From Pogonophryne albipinna (taxonomy: Eukaryota > Chordata > Actinopteri > Perciformes > Artedidraconidae): a stretch of DNA of 64,000 nucleotides. The notes beneath the pieces were generated by a model. That model saw only the letters and a program-made list of their open reading frames with translations. It was not told where the DNA came from and made no database searches. The stretch spans positions 12,040,494 to 12,104,493 of the forward strand of contig CM053256.1 of assembly GCA_028583405.1 (NCBI GenBank), in the 5' to 3' direction. Below, piece after piece: positions 1 to 11,914 of this stretch. Position 1 is the stretch's first letter; every line of letters begins with the position of its first letter. A program made the position numbers and the translations under genes.

Positions 1-121
1 TTGTTATAGGGGAAATCTACAGGCCCTCCATAAACCTTACGTGCTTATAAAAGAGCATATAAAAAGCTTTAAGAGCAACGCGTTAGATTTTTCTCCTTGT
101 TGCGTTCAGCTGCGTACTCAC

Positions 122-725
122 TGCTGCCTTTGCTCTGTCTCTCATCGCTGTGGCCGGAGGACGACTTGGGGCTGCAGCTCTCCCCGGAGTCCGAGTCAGG
201 GTGATCCGGAGCGGGGCTTGTTTTGGCGGCGTGTCTGTCCGTGTCTGCTGCATGTGCTGTGGGCGTTGTGCTGCTCTCTGCGCTCGCATAGGCAGTGTCG
301 AAGAACTGGTCAAAAGCCTGTGGCAGAACGCCGTTCCTGCCAACGCTGCCATAGAAGCCGTGCGTCGGGTTGGAGGAGCTGGAGTGGCTGGCGCTGGAGC
401 TGCCTTTCACCAGGATCTCACCCCCCCTGGAGGTCGAGCTCGTCCAGCCGTCCCTGTGCACAATGTCCTCCGGGTAGCAGTGTGACAGGCTCCCCCTGCT
501 GTGGTGCCATTTACTGGAAGTATCAAGCCCATAGTCTCTGAAAGCCACATCTCTGACGGACGGGACCTGTGGCAGTGCTGAGGACTGGTATGGGTATATA
601 TTGGGGCAAGAGGACTGGCTTTGGGTTAAATAATGAGGGAGACCCGTAAAGTCTGCTCCGGAGACGTAGTAAGTGCAGCTCGGTAAATACATATTGGAGC
701 TAGAGATCCGGTCATCAAAATCCAT
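122..725 (-). CDS. hoxa11b: Hox-A11 homeobox protein, exon 1 only (partial; 3' exon off the left edge)
   Basis: This exon encodes the N-terminal 201 residues of a Hox11-class transcription factor, which patterns the intermediate fin/limb and the urogenital tract from the nucleus. The start codon is at 725-723 on the minus strand. The N-terminus ([20 protein letters not shown]) matches the HOXA11 family, and the conserved [18 protein letters not shown] block sits in the second half. The open frame runs on to 69, but a donor (GCA|GTGAGT) at 122/121 breaks it in phase 1, the usual Hox11 intron position just before the homeodomain. The Ser/Asp/Glu-rich segment before the donor is also typical. 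The homeobox exon must lie left of position 1, so this is truncation by the window and not a broken gene. I infer the b paralogue from the missing evx1 nearby; hoxa11a cannot be excluded by sequence alone. Confidence 0.9.
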
Positions 726-1470
726 ATTCTGCTGGTGGAAACGTCCTATAATAATCCTCGCATAGTTCCTCCACGGCGCTGCGCTCCAGTCACTTTGAGG
801 CAGACTGGTGGAGCAGAAATCCTTAGACGTACAAGCTGACGTGGGGATCCATCTCTATCCATTCCTGAGGGCCAAAGCCATGTGACCACTGGCACAAAAT
901 GACAGATAGCCTACGCCTCAATGTGTAGGCTATATGAGTCAATGAGTTTATAAAGTAGACATTCGGCCGTATGGGAAACGAAAAATACTGCCAATGCACT
1001 TTACTCAGACACAATTTAGGCTGTTTTGAACACATTTTAAACACGGGTTTTATTTAGCGTAAATCCTATGATTTGCTTGTGGACTTTGATTGTCAAATCG
1101 CTACATTACAAAGGAAAAACAAAACATGCAATTAGATCCAATTTCACGCCAATATGCTTAACCTTCCATTTACTTACCTTTAAGTTCGTTTTAAATTCTA
1201 ACCTCATCTTAACCCTAACCTTAACCTCTGACGCCTTACGCCTTTTAAAGACACGATTTAGACTTTGCTATGAGGCTCAATCCTTGTAGCACAAATAACA
1301 TTTAATAGGCTAAAATAGAGAACTTGTTCTGAGCTTGAGGTCTTTTTTTAAGAAACAAGAGCACATGAGTCAATTGTATTGGAACATAAATTACATCTAT
1401 TTTCAGCAGATTGGCAGGTAGGTTATGAATTCTTTGTCTCTCGGGGTGAATTTAATATCGCTCCCCTGGC

Positions 1471-1478
1471 TATAAATA
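1471..1478 (+). promoter_or_regulatory. TATA-box-like motif, antisense to hoxa11
   Basis: TATAAATA sits in a GC-richer setting (GGCTATAAATAGACACATC) about 750 bp upstream of the hoxa11 start and on the opposite strand. In mammals an antisense transcript (HOXA11-AS) starts near HOXA11 and runs the same way. The motif alone does not prove a promoter, and AT-rich DNA yields such matches by chance. Confidence 0.2.
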
Positions 1479-4369
1479 GACACATCTAGTCCACTGCAGT
1501 GGCGGAGCAATGCGAGTCATGCACTTTTGTCAGGCATCCTTCCAGTTTGGCACCCGGCGACAAAAAGACAAAGGCCTGTAAAGACAGGCTTGGTTATCTC
1601 TTGTGGTTGCTATGGGCTTGTTTGGGCCAGCATTTTTGGGATCAGTGAAACATGCAAGCTCGACTCAGTTGCAGACTTCACTGTGTCCAAATGTAATTTA
1701 ATTGCATGCTGATTGTTACAGTTCTTACGCGTTAAAGTAGATACAAAGGGCCTGAAGCAGCCTGCTCGAAGTTCATGTGAGGCTAATGCGTTTAGCTTAA
1801 TGTAAACACATGATGTTGTTTATAGGCTACGAATAATAAAATGCATTTGCCAAAGGGGCTCCAGTCTTTGCATGGCCTTTTCTTTCTTTGCAACGCCCAA
1901 CATAAACCTTTAGACACGGGCTACTTCCCACACTGCTATCCATTTTCATTTGTCATCACTGCTGAGTAAGTGGACACACGTGTCACATACTGTATCTTTA
2001 ATCCTGTTATGCGGCCACTTTTTAAATTAAGTTCAAAATCACTTTTTATACATCAAAGCCTGTGCATGTGTGTCATGTGCAGGGACGCATTAGGAGAATG
2101 CAATATTTCATTCTGCCCAGGTGGTTTAACTTCAACGGTGAGTTGTTACTTTGTGAAACAGTTATTCATGTGAAGATTAAAGTAGTTTTACATGATAGAC
2201 TTGACAATTGTTCTTTCTTTTATGAATGACCCAGCCTCTCGAGCGAAGCGTCAGACCAAGGCTGCATCGCCAAGTTTGTCACATTCACTCTTCTACGTTT
2301 TACAGCACAGTTTTCAAACAGATTCAACCACAAAAAAATATTCGGTTACACGATTAAACCCGAGCCATTGGGCGCATTCACCAAGTAATATAATTGAGAC
2401 GTTTTCATTAGTATCGAGTAGCTAGCAAGCGTGTTGGAAGAATCTAAACAAAAGCTGCTAAACCTTGACCTCCAGCCGGTTGTCATAAGAAAAACAAGTA
2501 ATATACATTTCCTTATTTGTAGATCCACTTTGGATAAGTAGCGCACACAATGATGAATCCATCTTATAAATTGTAATTAAATGATGGCTTAATAGTTGAA
2601 CAAAAAGAGATGAATGAAATCAACTTAAAAGACCAAAAATATTTTGTTAATGTCATTTTCATTGCTTAGACACACGAAAGTCAAGGTTGTTTGATCGTTT
2701 CTTTTTAGCCTGGTTCAGGTTAAGTTTATGGAAGAAAACATTCGGCCTTACTGCACCAGACCTCAGAATAATGAATGTATGATATTTGTTTCAGTAAAGC
2801 AGAAAGCAGAAGGTATACAAATAAATCCCGATCGAGCAGTCACTGATTGATGATGTGGCTTTTAAAAGAGAGCTAAAAGTGATTTGAAAAATAAAACATG
2901 TTTTCCTGGGTTCCCTGAATTTTCCTTCGACACTTTGAGGACTGCGGTTTAATTTAACTGCCTGAAAATCTATGTGTGCCTTTTCTCGTTCCTGAGTCCA
3001 TTTCACAAGGGGCCATTTTATAATATTTAGGTGAAATGTGCTTGCTAAAATCAACAGTTTAAAGACCCAATCTCTACAGGTATATTCATAGAATTTAAAA
3101 AGCTGAGCAGTCGATGAAAACACAACATTTGCCATTTAGTTGAATTATTGTAAGCATTACTGGTGTAAACAAAAGAAACATAACTAGTCATTTAAATACA
3201 AATTTAAGATTAAAAATAAAGTTCCTTCACTATAAATGATTCACGAGGATTTGAAAATGTTTTTTAGAGAGGGTGTATAGGCCTACTGCAAAGTGATGTA
3301 TTAACATCCATAGCTTGTTCAGTCAAATGGCTGCAAAGTTTTTCATAATACAAAATAACTCTACAGACAACATGTTTCTTTAAAAGTGACAAATACCGTG
3401 TTTTGGGGGAGAAAAGTAAGGCTTCTGAAGTTGAAACGAAAATGATCCCAGATTAGGTTACTTTATAATGGACTGTTTGTCACAGCCGTAATGATTTTAA
3501 AGGCAACAAACAAGGCAATCTGGATCATATTGTTTAAAGTCAATTATAGCACAACCGAAGAAAAGGGCACACGACATCTCATTGAGTTATAGAAGTTATT
3601 GCACGTTTCCAATCTTTTTGAAAAAACTAAAGAGAGTAAAGAAAAAAGATGGAGTCTGGGAGCAGCTAAAGGGGGGGGGGCTTCTCCGGAAGTACTGGAC
3701 TGTTGCGGGTTACAAGGCTGCTATAAAACACAACCACTTAAAAAGCATATACAACTTTCTCGATTCACAAATAAAACACCGCATTCATCCAAGAATATCT
3801 GCCTGCAAGCGGATGTGCTGAGAGAGCAAAGGCAGCAGGTTTAAGCTCAAAGCAAACACATACATTTCATGACTTGCCATTTATGAATGACTCTTGTTAT
3901 CATTGTCCAGCTATTTTGTTATGTTGATAAATGTATTTTTTTTAGCTGTCAACACTGAAAAAAGGTTTTACAGCTGCAATTGTATGATGACTGATGTGAA
4001 GAAACGCGTTCAAATAAATAAAAATATCCAACTCCGTCCCATTAATGTTCTAATTTATTTTGGAAAGATGCTTGGTTTGCTCAATTCTTTTCACTGTGTA
4101 GATCGTTAAATACAAAATCAAGATGTGGATTTCTGTCTGAAGGTCATTGCTTACACTCACCAGCTCCCCCACCCAAAGTTCAGCAGGCCCCTCTAAATAA
4201 GTGAAGCGTTTTTCTTATACCTTTTACGCTTCAATTCCCTTGCTGTTAAATGGAACCTTTTTTAAACAAGACGTTGTTACTACTTAATTAGTTTATATTG
4301 GTTATATTGGCGTATTGCTGTTGCAGATTAATGCTTCAGGCCTACATACGGGACTTTTTTGAGTGAGAT

Positions 4370-4640
4370 GCAGTAACCCGTTTGGCTGTAGGGGGAGCAA
4401 TTACACAGAACAACTGACTGAGGGGACCCCCATTAAGACTCCATCTCAACCAGGTGGAGCGATATTTAACATTTTCCTCAACTTGCAGTCAGTGGCCGCA
4501 GAAATCCAAATTATTCATTGAAACATGTAATCTCGCTAATAACTGAATTAGAAAGGCATCTATTTACAATTCCATTAGCTCCTGCCTGTGATCAAGACAT
4601 TGCCTGCAATATCAGTTAGAAACTGTTTGTCGATGGACTA
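4370..4640. promoter_or_regulatory. Candidate conserved non-coding element between hoxa11 and hoxa13
   Basis: This stretch differs from its AT-rich, low-complexity surroundings. It is balanced in composition, has no simple repeats, and is dense in homeodomain-type cores (several TAAT/ATTA, for example CTAATAACTGAATTAG near 4535) and an ATTTACA site. It has no open reading frame of note. In Hox clusters such blocks are often deeply conserved enhancers. The call rests only on texture and motif density, not on an alignment. Confidence 0.3.
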
Positions 4641-5968
4641 TCACGTGAAATATGTCAACACATATGTTGACACCATTAGACAATATATCCAAAACATAGC
4701 AATCGAGCATCGAAAGAAACGAGTTGTGCGTGACAAAGGGTGGTTTGGACGGCGGGTGAACAGGCCTTTCCCGATTCACTTACAGACTATAATGTTAAAA
4801 TCCAGCATTTAAAAATATTTCCAGTTTTTGTTTCGAATTAGATGTCTCGAAAACACATTTCTTCCTGAACAACAGATCATGAGGACTTGATGAATGTACA
4901 CAAATAAACCTGCTCAAGAACATATGTCTAAATAAAACAGTCCTGTATTATTGAGATGTTCTGATTGGGGATAAGACAGGCATTTTAATTACGAGATGTT
5001 GAAGTGCACTCAACAATTAACGAACAGACCTTACTTTTGCACGACCGAAAGGCATGATTAATGGAAAATATATCATAAGATATTTTTTCGTTTTCGTTTT
5101 TGAACAAATAATATTAAGATACAATAGCTGTGTATAAAATAAAACAAATCATAAGTTATTGTTTTTACGTGTTATTATCATTATCAGGAGCTCTACACTT
5201 TGCCATACTTCAAAAGGTTAAATCTATTACATTTTGTCAGATATGGCATTACTTGAAATCCCTCTAATTTCTGCGGTCTTCAAATATTTCTATAATATAA
5301 ATATACTATCGAAGAAATAATGTTTTTACTTTATACATTTAAAGATAAACATTTAAATAGACTCCTTGTATTAATAATATGGTAGATAAGTACAAATAAG
5401 ATCACTTTTCTAAACATATAAACACACAATGACTTCTGAGAGAGCAGAGGCAGATATGCCTGATGTATAGCAGGGTGAATGTGCAGACGCTGTGCTGACA
5501 GAGCTTCGCCCCTAGATGGCGACATAAACTGATAATGGATGAAGCCCACAGAGACTGAGACCCTGCAGGCCTGTAGGCCTCACACACCACTTTAAGGAAT
5601 AAACTATAGCCATACTAAATGTAACCATTAAATAATGTATGTGGCCAAGCTTGATCCATCAAGCATCCATGATCAAATTGGACAAAAAATATGAATGAAA
5701 AAGACAAGATCACATTGCGTCTCAAATATTTATTTTCAAAAAACTCTGGCTATTGCAGTCAAAAAAGGGAGAATATATAGTTGCAGTCAAATAATATTTA
5801 CATGTTTAAATATGCTTAAGGTAATTACAAGCCTACTTTTCTTGACTGACATGCAGGACATTGAATACAATCCTGTGTTCAGAAATTAGTGTTTTAGAAA
5901 ACCGTGTGGTCAAACTATTGAAATGCTCAGGCTTGTTTTACGAGTGATAACGCGTAATCAGATAGAGG

Positions 5969-5974
5969 TTTATT
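5969..5974 (-). terminator. Candidate polyadenylation signal for hoxa13
   Basis: AATAAA on the minus strand, about 630 bp beyond the hoxa13 stop codon. A Hox13 3' UTR of this length would be ordinary. Another AATAAA on the same strand lies near 5730, so the true site is not settled. Confidence 0.3.
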
Positions 5975-6604
5975 TAAAATGCAAAAGGCAGGGATGTATG
6001 TAAACAGTTTTTTCTTCCAAACTATGAAACAAAAACAAATTTTTCATGTAGGCCTATAGGCACAAACACAAGTGTTGTAGGCTATCATTGCATATTTGAT
6101 TTCATTATTGCAAATGAATATTGAAAATATTTGTTTTTCTTTTTATGTTATTACTATGTACTTTGCATGTTTTCTTTGTGATGATCACAGACTGAAGTTG
6201 AGGTTCACCTATTTGTTTACCACCGCATAAGACGAATTGTCAATCATGTATTGCTCTAAAGACGAATACCGTAATTGTTTCCAGTCTACATTTCTGGATT
6301 GGATATAGTAGAATTAAAAGGGCAGACTTGGGGTGTCTCAAGCCTTTAAGGGCAAATGTCATTTTGTTTGGTCAATATTTTCAGGACATCATACATCCCT
6401 CACTGAGTCGCCCTGTCCAACATGTTGCAAACTATTTCCGATCTTCTGTCAACAGGCCGCATCGACTGGTTCCAATTAAAATGTGAGGAAGGAAATGTGT
6501 AGGTCAAAACAGAGCCGCTATATGGCCACAAAGAAACCGTTCATAATGTAATAAATTATAGCAAAGTTTTTTTTTCTTCACCTCCTGTTTCTGTATCTCC
6601 TGAG

Positions 6605-7720
6605 CTAACTGGAGCTCTTGAATTTAACGACGACCTTCTTCTCCTTTACGCGCCTGTTCTGAAACCAGATTGTCACTTGTCTCTCTGTCAGGTTTGTCTG
6701 CGCGGATATCCTCCTCCTTTTGTCCTTGGTGATGAATTTATTGGCGGCGTACTCCCTTTCCAGTTCTTTAAGCTGCACCTTGGTGTAAGGCACACGCTTC
6801 TTTCTCCCACGGCGGCCAGAGCTGTCTCCACCAGATATGTTGTCTGTGGAGAGGGGAAATGATGTGTCACATTTTAATGTGTCAAATTTTAATCAGCTTC
6901 TCTGTATCATAAAGTAAACGAAATATTTGTTTCTTCTTTTATTTTTCTACAGTCAGGTGCTTTAATACATATAAGCAGTGGAATAACACAGATATATGCA
7001 AGACAAACACGCACACATTTTTCTAGCAAGTTTAACTGCACATCCCCATGGAAATTACCCATGGTAGCAAAACAGTAAAAAAATACCTTGTAATGAAGAT
7101 TTCCAAAGAGCATTTGACTGTGGCTGCTCCTTGCTGCAGTAAACCTGACCACTCCAACCATTGGTGATGGCCCAGGGCTGGTAGGGCTCCATGGGCAGCA
7201 GAGACTCATGTCTTGGCTCAGATGGAGCACTCAGCGCTGGTACGACAGGGACGTCCAAGTAGCTGGGCTGGTAAGGACCCGAGGAATAGCCCTGGTAAAA
7301 CGCAAATTCCTTTGCCCTGCTGGAGAAATCCTCACCAGAGACAGCCGAGTCCATGTATTTATCGCCATAACCAGAGGGCTGCGCGCAAGGCTTCACGCCG
7401 CCGTGTGACATCCTACATGGGTAATAACTGCTGCCAAAATATCCATAAGGCAAAGATGCATTGGGCGAGCTCTGAGTGGCAGAACATGGGCTGCATTGTT
7501 TGCCAGGCTCCCCCATGCCAGAGACTGGCACCTCACTCGCAGCGTAAGTGGTGCTCGGAGCCAGCGAGGTTGGATGCGCTAACAAATTCCTGCACTGGTT
7601 TGCAGCAAAATTGCCCCCAGTAAATCCCTCCATATTCTTGCTTCTCTCATCCAAGCCGTTGTCGTAGAGAAACATCACAGGGTCAATCCAGTGCGAATGG
7701 AGGAGTAATGAAGCGGTCAT
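6605..7720 (-). CDS. hoxa13b: Hox-A13 homeobox transcription factor, complete (two exons)
   Basis: Sequence-specific nuclear transcription factor that patterns the distal fin/limb, hindgut and urogenital tract. Exon 1 is 7087-7720 and exon 2 is 6605-6843, giving 290 aa. The 243-bp intron has GT-AG ends (AAG|GTATTT and CTCCACAG|AC) and splits an Asp codon in phase 1, where human HOXA13 is also split. The N-terminus ([20 protein letters not shown]) and the [11 protein letters not shown] block are HOXA13 hallmarks. The homeodomain covers about residues 224-283, with recognition helix WFQNRR at 271-276, and only seven residues follow it. The large alanine tracts of mammalian HOXA13 are absent, which explains the shorter length (human 388 aa). 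Within the homeodomain it reads [10 protein letters not shown] where human has SATTNLSERQ, and the tail is VKFKSSS. The b assignment is inferred from missing evx1. Confidence 0.95.
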
Positions 7721-7865
7721 AGCATGCCCTACATCGAGACGACCAACTCTTTTTCAAAATCCCCTCGACTGAGCAGAGACAGGGACTAAGGCAGAGTAAC
7801 GATACCAACACGCCTGAGTACATAAAGATCGCAAGGTTATTGGCCAGGGCCAAACACGTGATATG
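7721..7865 (-). promoter_or_regulatory. hoxa13 proximal promoter region
   Basis: Immediately upstream of the hoxa13 start codon, reading on the minus strand, there is a CACGTG E-box at 7855-7860, a CCAAT box at 7839-7843, and a TTTATG stretch near 7823. The spacing suits a CCAAT-driven promoter with a short 5' UTR. No transcription start can be fixed from sequence. Confidence 0.35.
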
Positions 7866-10800
7866 CAAAGGAGATGATAAACGTCTAGACATCAGATAAT
7901 GCAGATCGAGTTGTTGATTTGTAAAGAAGTAATGTACATCAGTTAATGCAACAAAAAAGCCCTTAGGGTATTTTCTCCCCGAATATCATTATATTGGAAT
8001 TTGAAACTGAATGTAACTCTGATGTAAATACTAAGTTGTCTGCCGTGTAGTGCCATCACAATGCGCTTATTGGATGATTTGAGTGATACATGGCGTCAAA
8101 AAAACTTCTCAAAATAAGCACATCTTCTTATTGAATTCACGCGTAATTACGCATGCCATTTTGGTTGCATTACGCCTTACTCTGGTGTAAAGCAAACACT
8201 ATTCCGGATGAGAGGATTTCACATTATTTCGTTTTATAGAAAGGTTAGAGTACCTTCTGTCAAAAGGTGCAGACTTTTATAAAATGCACCGTCATGTTCC
8301 TAAATTATGTGGCTTTGAAACAATGATAACGCATGCACATTTTAAAGAAAGGAAACAACCACAAGTTGTTCTGGATGTATTTAAAAAGGGAATATCATAA
8401 CACTATTAATAAATCAAACAATCCTCGCATTTGGCATGGCCACGTGTTAATGTATATTCCAGAAGTGTGTCCACTAAAATACAAAAAGCATGCCACATTT
8501 GGCTGCACTCTCCTCGTACGGGTTAGAGGCTGGAGGCCAAGGTCAAGTTGAAAGTTGCAGTCTGGCCAAAACACTTGAGGCCAGGAAGCCCAAAGAGAAA
8601 ACACGCTAAAGACTTTAGAGGTTTCAGCTACAGACTGTGAGCTCCTTTCTAAGACAGATCAACTGGTTCCTTTTCTTTAATGCCATCAGACGGTTGTCAT
8701 AACAAAAATAAAATGTATACGGCACAAATATATTGGCACTAAATGGTCACAATTAAAGCCTATGATGATTTGTTTTATAAATAAACTAGGTAAAAATATC
8801 TTAAATGAAGAATAACCCGCGCTTCGACGTCTACACATTTAAAAAGCCTCCATGGCTCTTTTTTTTCCTATACGAAGGACGCAGAGCTAAACACTGTCTT
8901 TCATTGGTCCATGAAGTAGACACATATCCAGCATGAATTTTTAGTGCAAGAATTCAAAAATTGTTTGCAGTTCAGATTTACATGACACTGAAACATTGAG
9001 CTGTGTGGGTTCTGAGATAGACTGAACACATTGATGTCAAACTAAAAACAATTTCACCTTCAGAGTTCATTTTTGTTTTACATTTCTATGGGACCACAAA
9101 TGCAGATAAATCTATACCCACCAACATTTGAGCACCTTTTTTAATTTTAATAGAGTTTTCCCACCTTTTGGGGCTGTAAATCTTTATGGCCCATGTTCAT
9201 AGCTTGTAGGCAAGACTGAGCATTGGACTGCATGTGAGGCTAAATCATGATGTTTAGCTTGCTATAGAGGTTTATGTTTAAATGCTTTGTTATAGTATGA
9301 GATTCTAAATATTAGTTTACTTCTAAATATGAATGTATTTAAATGGAAAATTGCCTATTTTTTAAAGTTTGTCTGTAGAGAAAGTGAGCTTTGTCTGGAC
9401 AGGAATCATCTCAGCGACGTTGTTCACACATTAGAGGGCGGCTGTCTGACTCAACATATAGCAGCAGATGGTAGGAACTTATGAGCCAGTTAAACGAAAA
9501 AGAAGATCCATGTAAATTGCAAATGGATCGCGAGTTGTTGATAAAGAAGCATTTCAAATTTCATTTAAATATGCCGTCAACACACACACTCTACCCCCTC
9601 TTTCACATACAAAAAATAAACCAGAATCTTGGACGCGTATCCAAATGAAAACTGCACTATAAAAAATAAAGATATTCATGTGTTAGATTGCCAAAAAAAG
9701 AACATTATAATCAAGATGGTATTATTAAAGACCGTGGCTAAATACGAACCATCATACGCACATTGCCTCCAAGTTATATACATCTTGACACAAATGTACA
9801 AAATACTTCAATTTAAATCTGAAATATATCCAATATAACTGTTCGACCCCCTTGCATGTCAAATACATAAACACAATAGGCCTAAGTTAAATCTATATGA
9901 CGGCTAAACAAACCGAGCTTAATACAAATAACTATGCAATGTTTGTTGCTTATTGTATGTTGACAAAGGCTGCATAGTTTTTATTAGTCAACAGTTATAT
10001 AAAACGCAACATTTAAATGTATTTTTTGCAATATCGCACACACCCAGTAGGCTTTATAGCCCCACGGATTTTCCAATAGGCTACCTTTTACTTCGAATGC
10101 AAAATGTGAATGAAAAAACGCTGCTTCGTTGCAACAGACGCGATATGAATTAAGGACAAGCTAGTACAAATAGTAATCAGCGGTAAGACACAACACCCGT
10201 ATTTTGTCTAGTGTTTACTTTTCGACTGAATGCATGCATCATTTTCCAGATGTATGTTGGCGACTGTAGTGTAAAACGCCATGCTATCACAAGCACCAAA
10301 ATGCACATAGTCCAAATCTGTCAATCAAATGTGTAGAAACGCACATTGACTAAATGCAACGCTTATTTGCGTTAAAGAGGCTATACGCTAATCACGAGGA
10401 ATGACGCGCACAGCAGCAGATGATGTCAGGCTGTGTGTGTGTGTGTGTGTGTCACAGTCTGCTGGAGGCCCGAGACGAGTGTGTGCTCTGTTTGCTGTAT
10501 CTATCAAGCAGATGACAACACAGCTCTTAACATACAGTGCTTAATGGACTTTTTATGAGTTTGTCTTGTGATCGCATGACCTATGGCACCTTGGCCCCTC
10601 AGTGGCTCTTGGCGAACTAGATCAGAAAAATGCCGCCCTCCTGGTCTGGTCTAAGTGGGGATAGAAATGCGGTCCACATCCCAAAATCACTCATGCTGGC
10701 TGCATCGTGCAACACTCGGTCACGACTTCGTTTCAAAGCTTTGCAATCCTGTCTATTCAAATCTTTTTTTTTGAGAGATGTGTGTGCTGGATAATTAAAT

Positions 10801-11562
10801 ACGAAGTTCAAAAGTGGTTGCTTCCTTTTAGTGTGGAACAATACTCAGTTTTGGCAGCGTGTTTTTCGGTCCAGCGATACGCATCCCGCCGCTGCATCTG
10901 CCCGCAGCCAACCGCTGTTCGCCTTTTGTCGTGACTACTGAATCCGTGGGACACTACTCAAACCAGAATATTTGGTAGCTTTAAACTCACTTATGCTCAG
11001 AGAAACTGAGGAAACACTGAAGTGCATGATCTCAAAGAAAACATTCAGAATTTAAATGGCCATGCCATTGGTCAGAATTAGTATGCTATCCTTCTTCCTC
11101 TGTGTCTGAGGTTTAGCTGCATTTGCATGCACGTTTATGGACTGGGTATATTCAGTCATTGAAGCTGTGTTCATGAAAAGCTACTCCCTTTGCAGTTCCA
11201 ACAAAACTACAATGTATGGCATTTCTACAACAAATCAGCAATTACTGAAAAAATGTGCTGCTTCCAGTTGTTATACAATAATCTGCTAATATTTCAGTTC
11301 AATTTAACATCCAATCCAGCAATCATAACATGAATGACATTTAAAAGGAAATAGCTAAATGGTTAAGACATCACAATTTGCCTTTATTTTCTAACAGGAT
11401 ATAATATAACACGCTTACCCCAAAGTAACATTTCCAATGTCAAGAGCAGACACTCAAACAAACAAAAACAGCAACATGAAGAAATTATCACGAACAATTG
11501 TTAAATACAAGAAGACTAAACCGGGATGCAGAAGTTTAACGTTGACAGAGCTATAATGAGTT
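7866..11562. other. hoxa13-hibadh intergenic spacer without evx1
   Basis: In tetrapods EVX1 lies between HOXA13 and HIBADH. Here the whole spacer is about 4 kb and no open frame encodes an Evx-type homeodomain on either strand. The DNA is AT-rich with scattered TAAT cores, a (TG)n microsatellite at 10432-10452, and no recognisable transposon ends. The stretch at about 10400-10960 is more GC-balanced and could hold a regulatory element, but nothing specific is identified. Confidence 0.65.
10432..10452. repeat. (TG)n microsatellite
   Basis: A perfect TG dinucleotide run of about ten units in the hoxa13-hibadh spacer. Confidence 0.9.
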
Positions 11563-11568
11563 TTTATT
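11563..11568 (-). terminator. Likely polyadenylation signal of hibadh
   Basis: AATAAA on the minus strand about 350 bp past the hibadh stop codon, followed by a T/G-containing stretch. It is the first canonical hexamer I noticed downstream and predicts a short 3' UTR. Confidence 0.5.
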
Positions 11569-11914
11569 CGTCACACTCAGGTTCCCAGGGGAGTCTGTGC
11601 ATTAAGAGAAAGCTCTGCAGAGCTGCTGCTGCTCGACTGTCTGCTATGTTTTGGGTCCTCTGTATAAATGACAGTTGACTTGCTTCTAAAACTGAAAGGA
11701 GTGTAGTATATTAAAGAAAACTAGATCACATAGGAAACATGATTTTCAAGAGGAGAGAAGTTATCACATGATCTGCTGTGTTGGAGCTCTCTTTGCTTCA
11801 TTTCTCTCACAACTTTGAAAGAGAAAGTCCTCACGGCGAAATGCACCGTATACACTATTAGTCCTGTGCAGGGCCAGGCCAGACAGGGCTGTGGACGGGG
11901 GGGGGAGGCTGACA

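Larger units (their letters stand above)
726..6604. other. hoxa11-hoxa13 intergenic region
   Basis: About 5.9 kb without a recognisable protein-coding exon; the open frames here are short and match nothing I know. It includes the hoxa11 promoter (from 726), the hoxa13 3' UTR (below 6604) and AT-rich spacer. I see no transposon termini, MITEs or long microsatellites, which fits the usual exclusion of mobile elements from vertebrate Hox clusters. A G-homopolymer lies at about 3671-3680, and a short telomere-like stretch of CTAACC-type repeats at about 1199-1232. I looked for mir-10 and mir-196 style hairpins by position (they sit near groups 4 and 9/10) and saw none, as expected. Confidence 0.7.

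Noticed and set aside
150..485. Plus-strand open frame antisense to hoxa11 exon 1
   Set aside because: It is a shadow of GC-rich coding sequence; the minus-strand frame matches HOXA11 and the plus-strand protein resembles nothing.
7721..11914. evx1 between hoxa13 and hibadh
   Set aside because: I read the open frames on both strands for an Evx-type homeodomain and found none.
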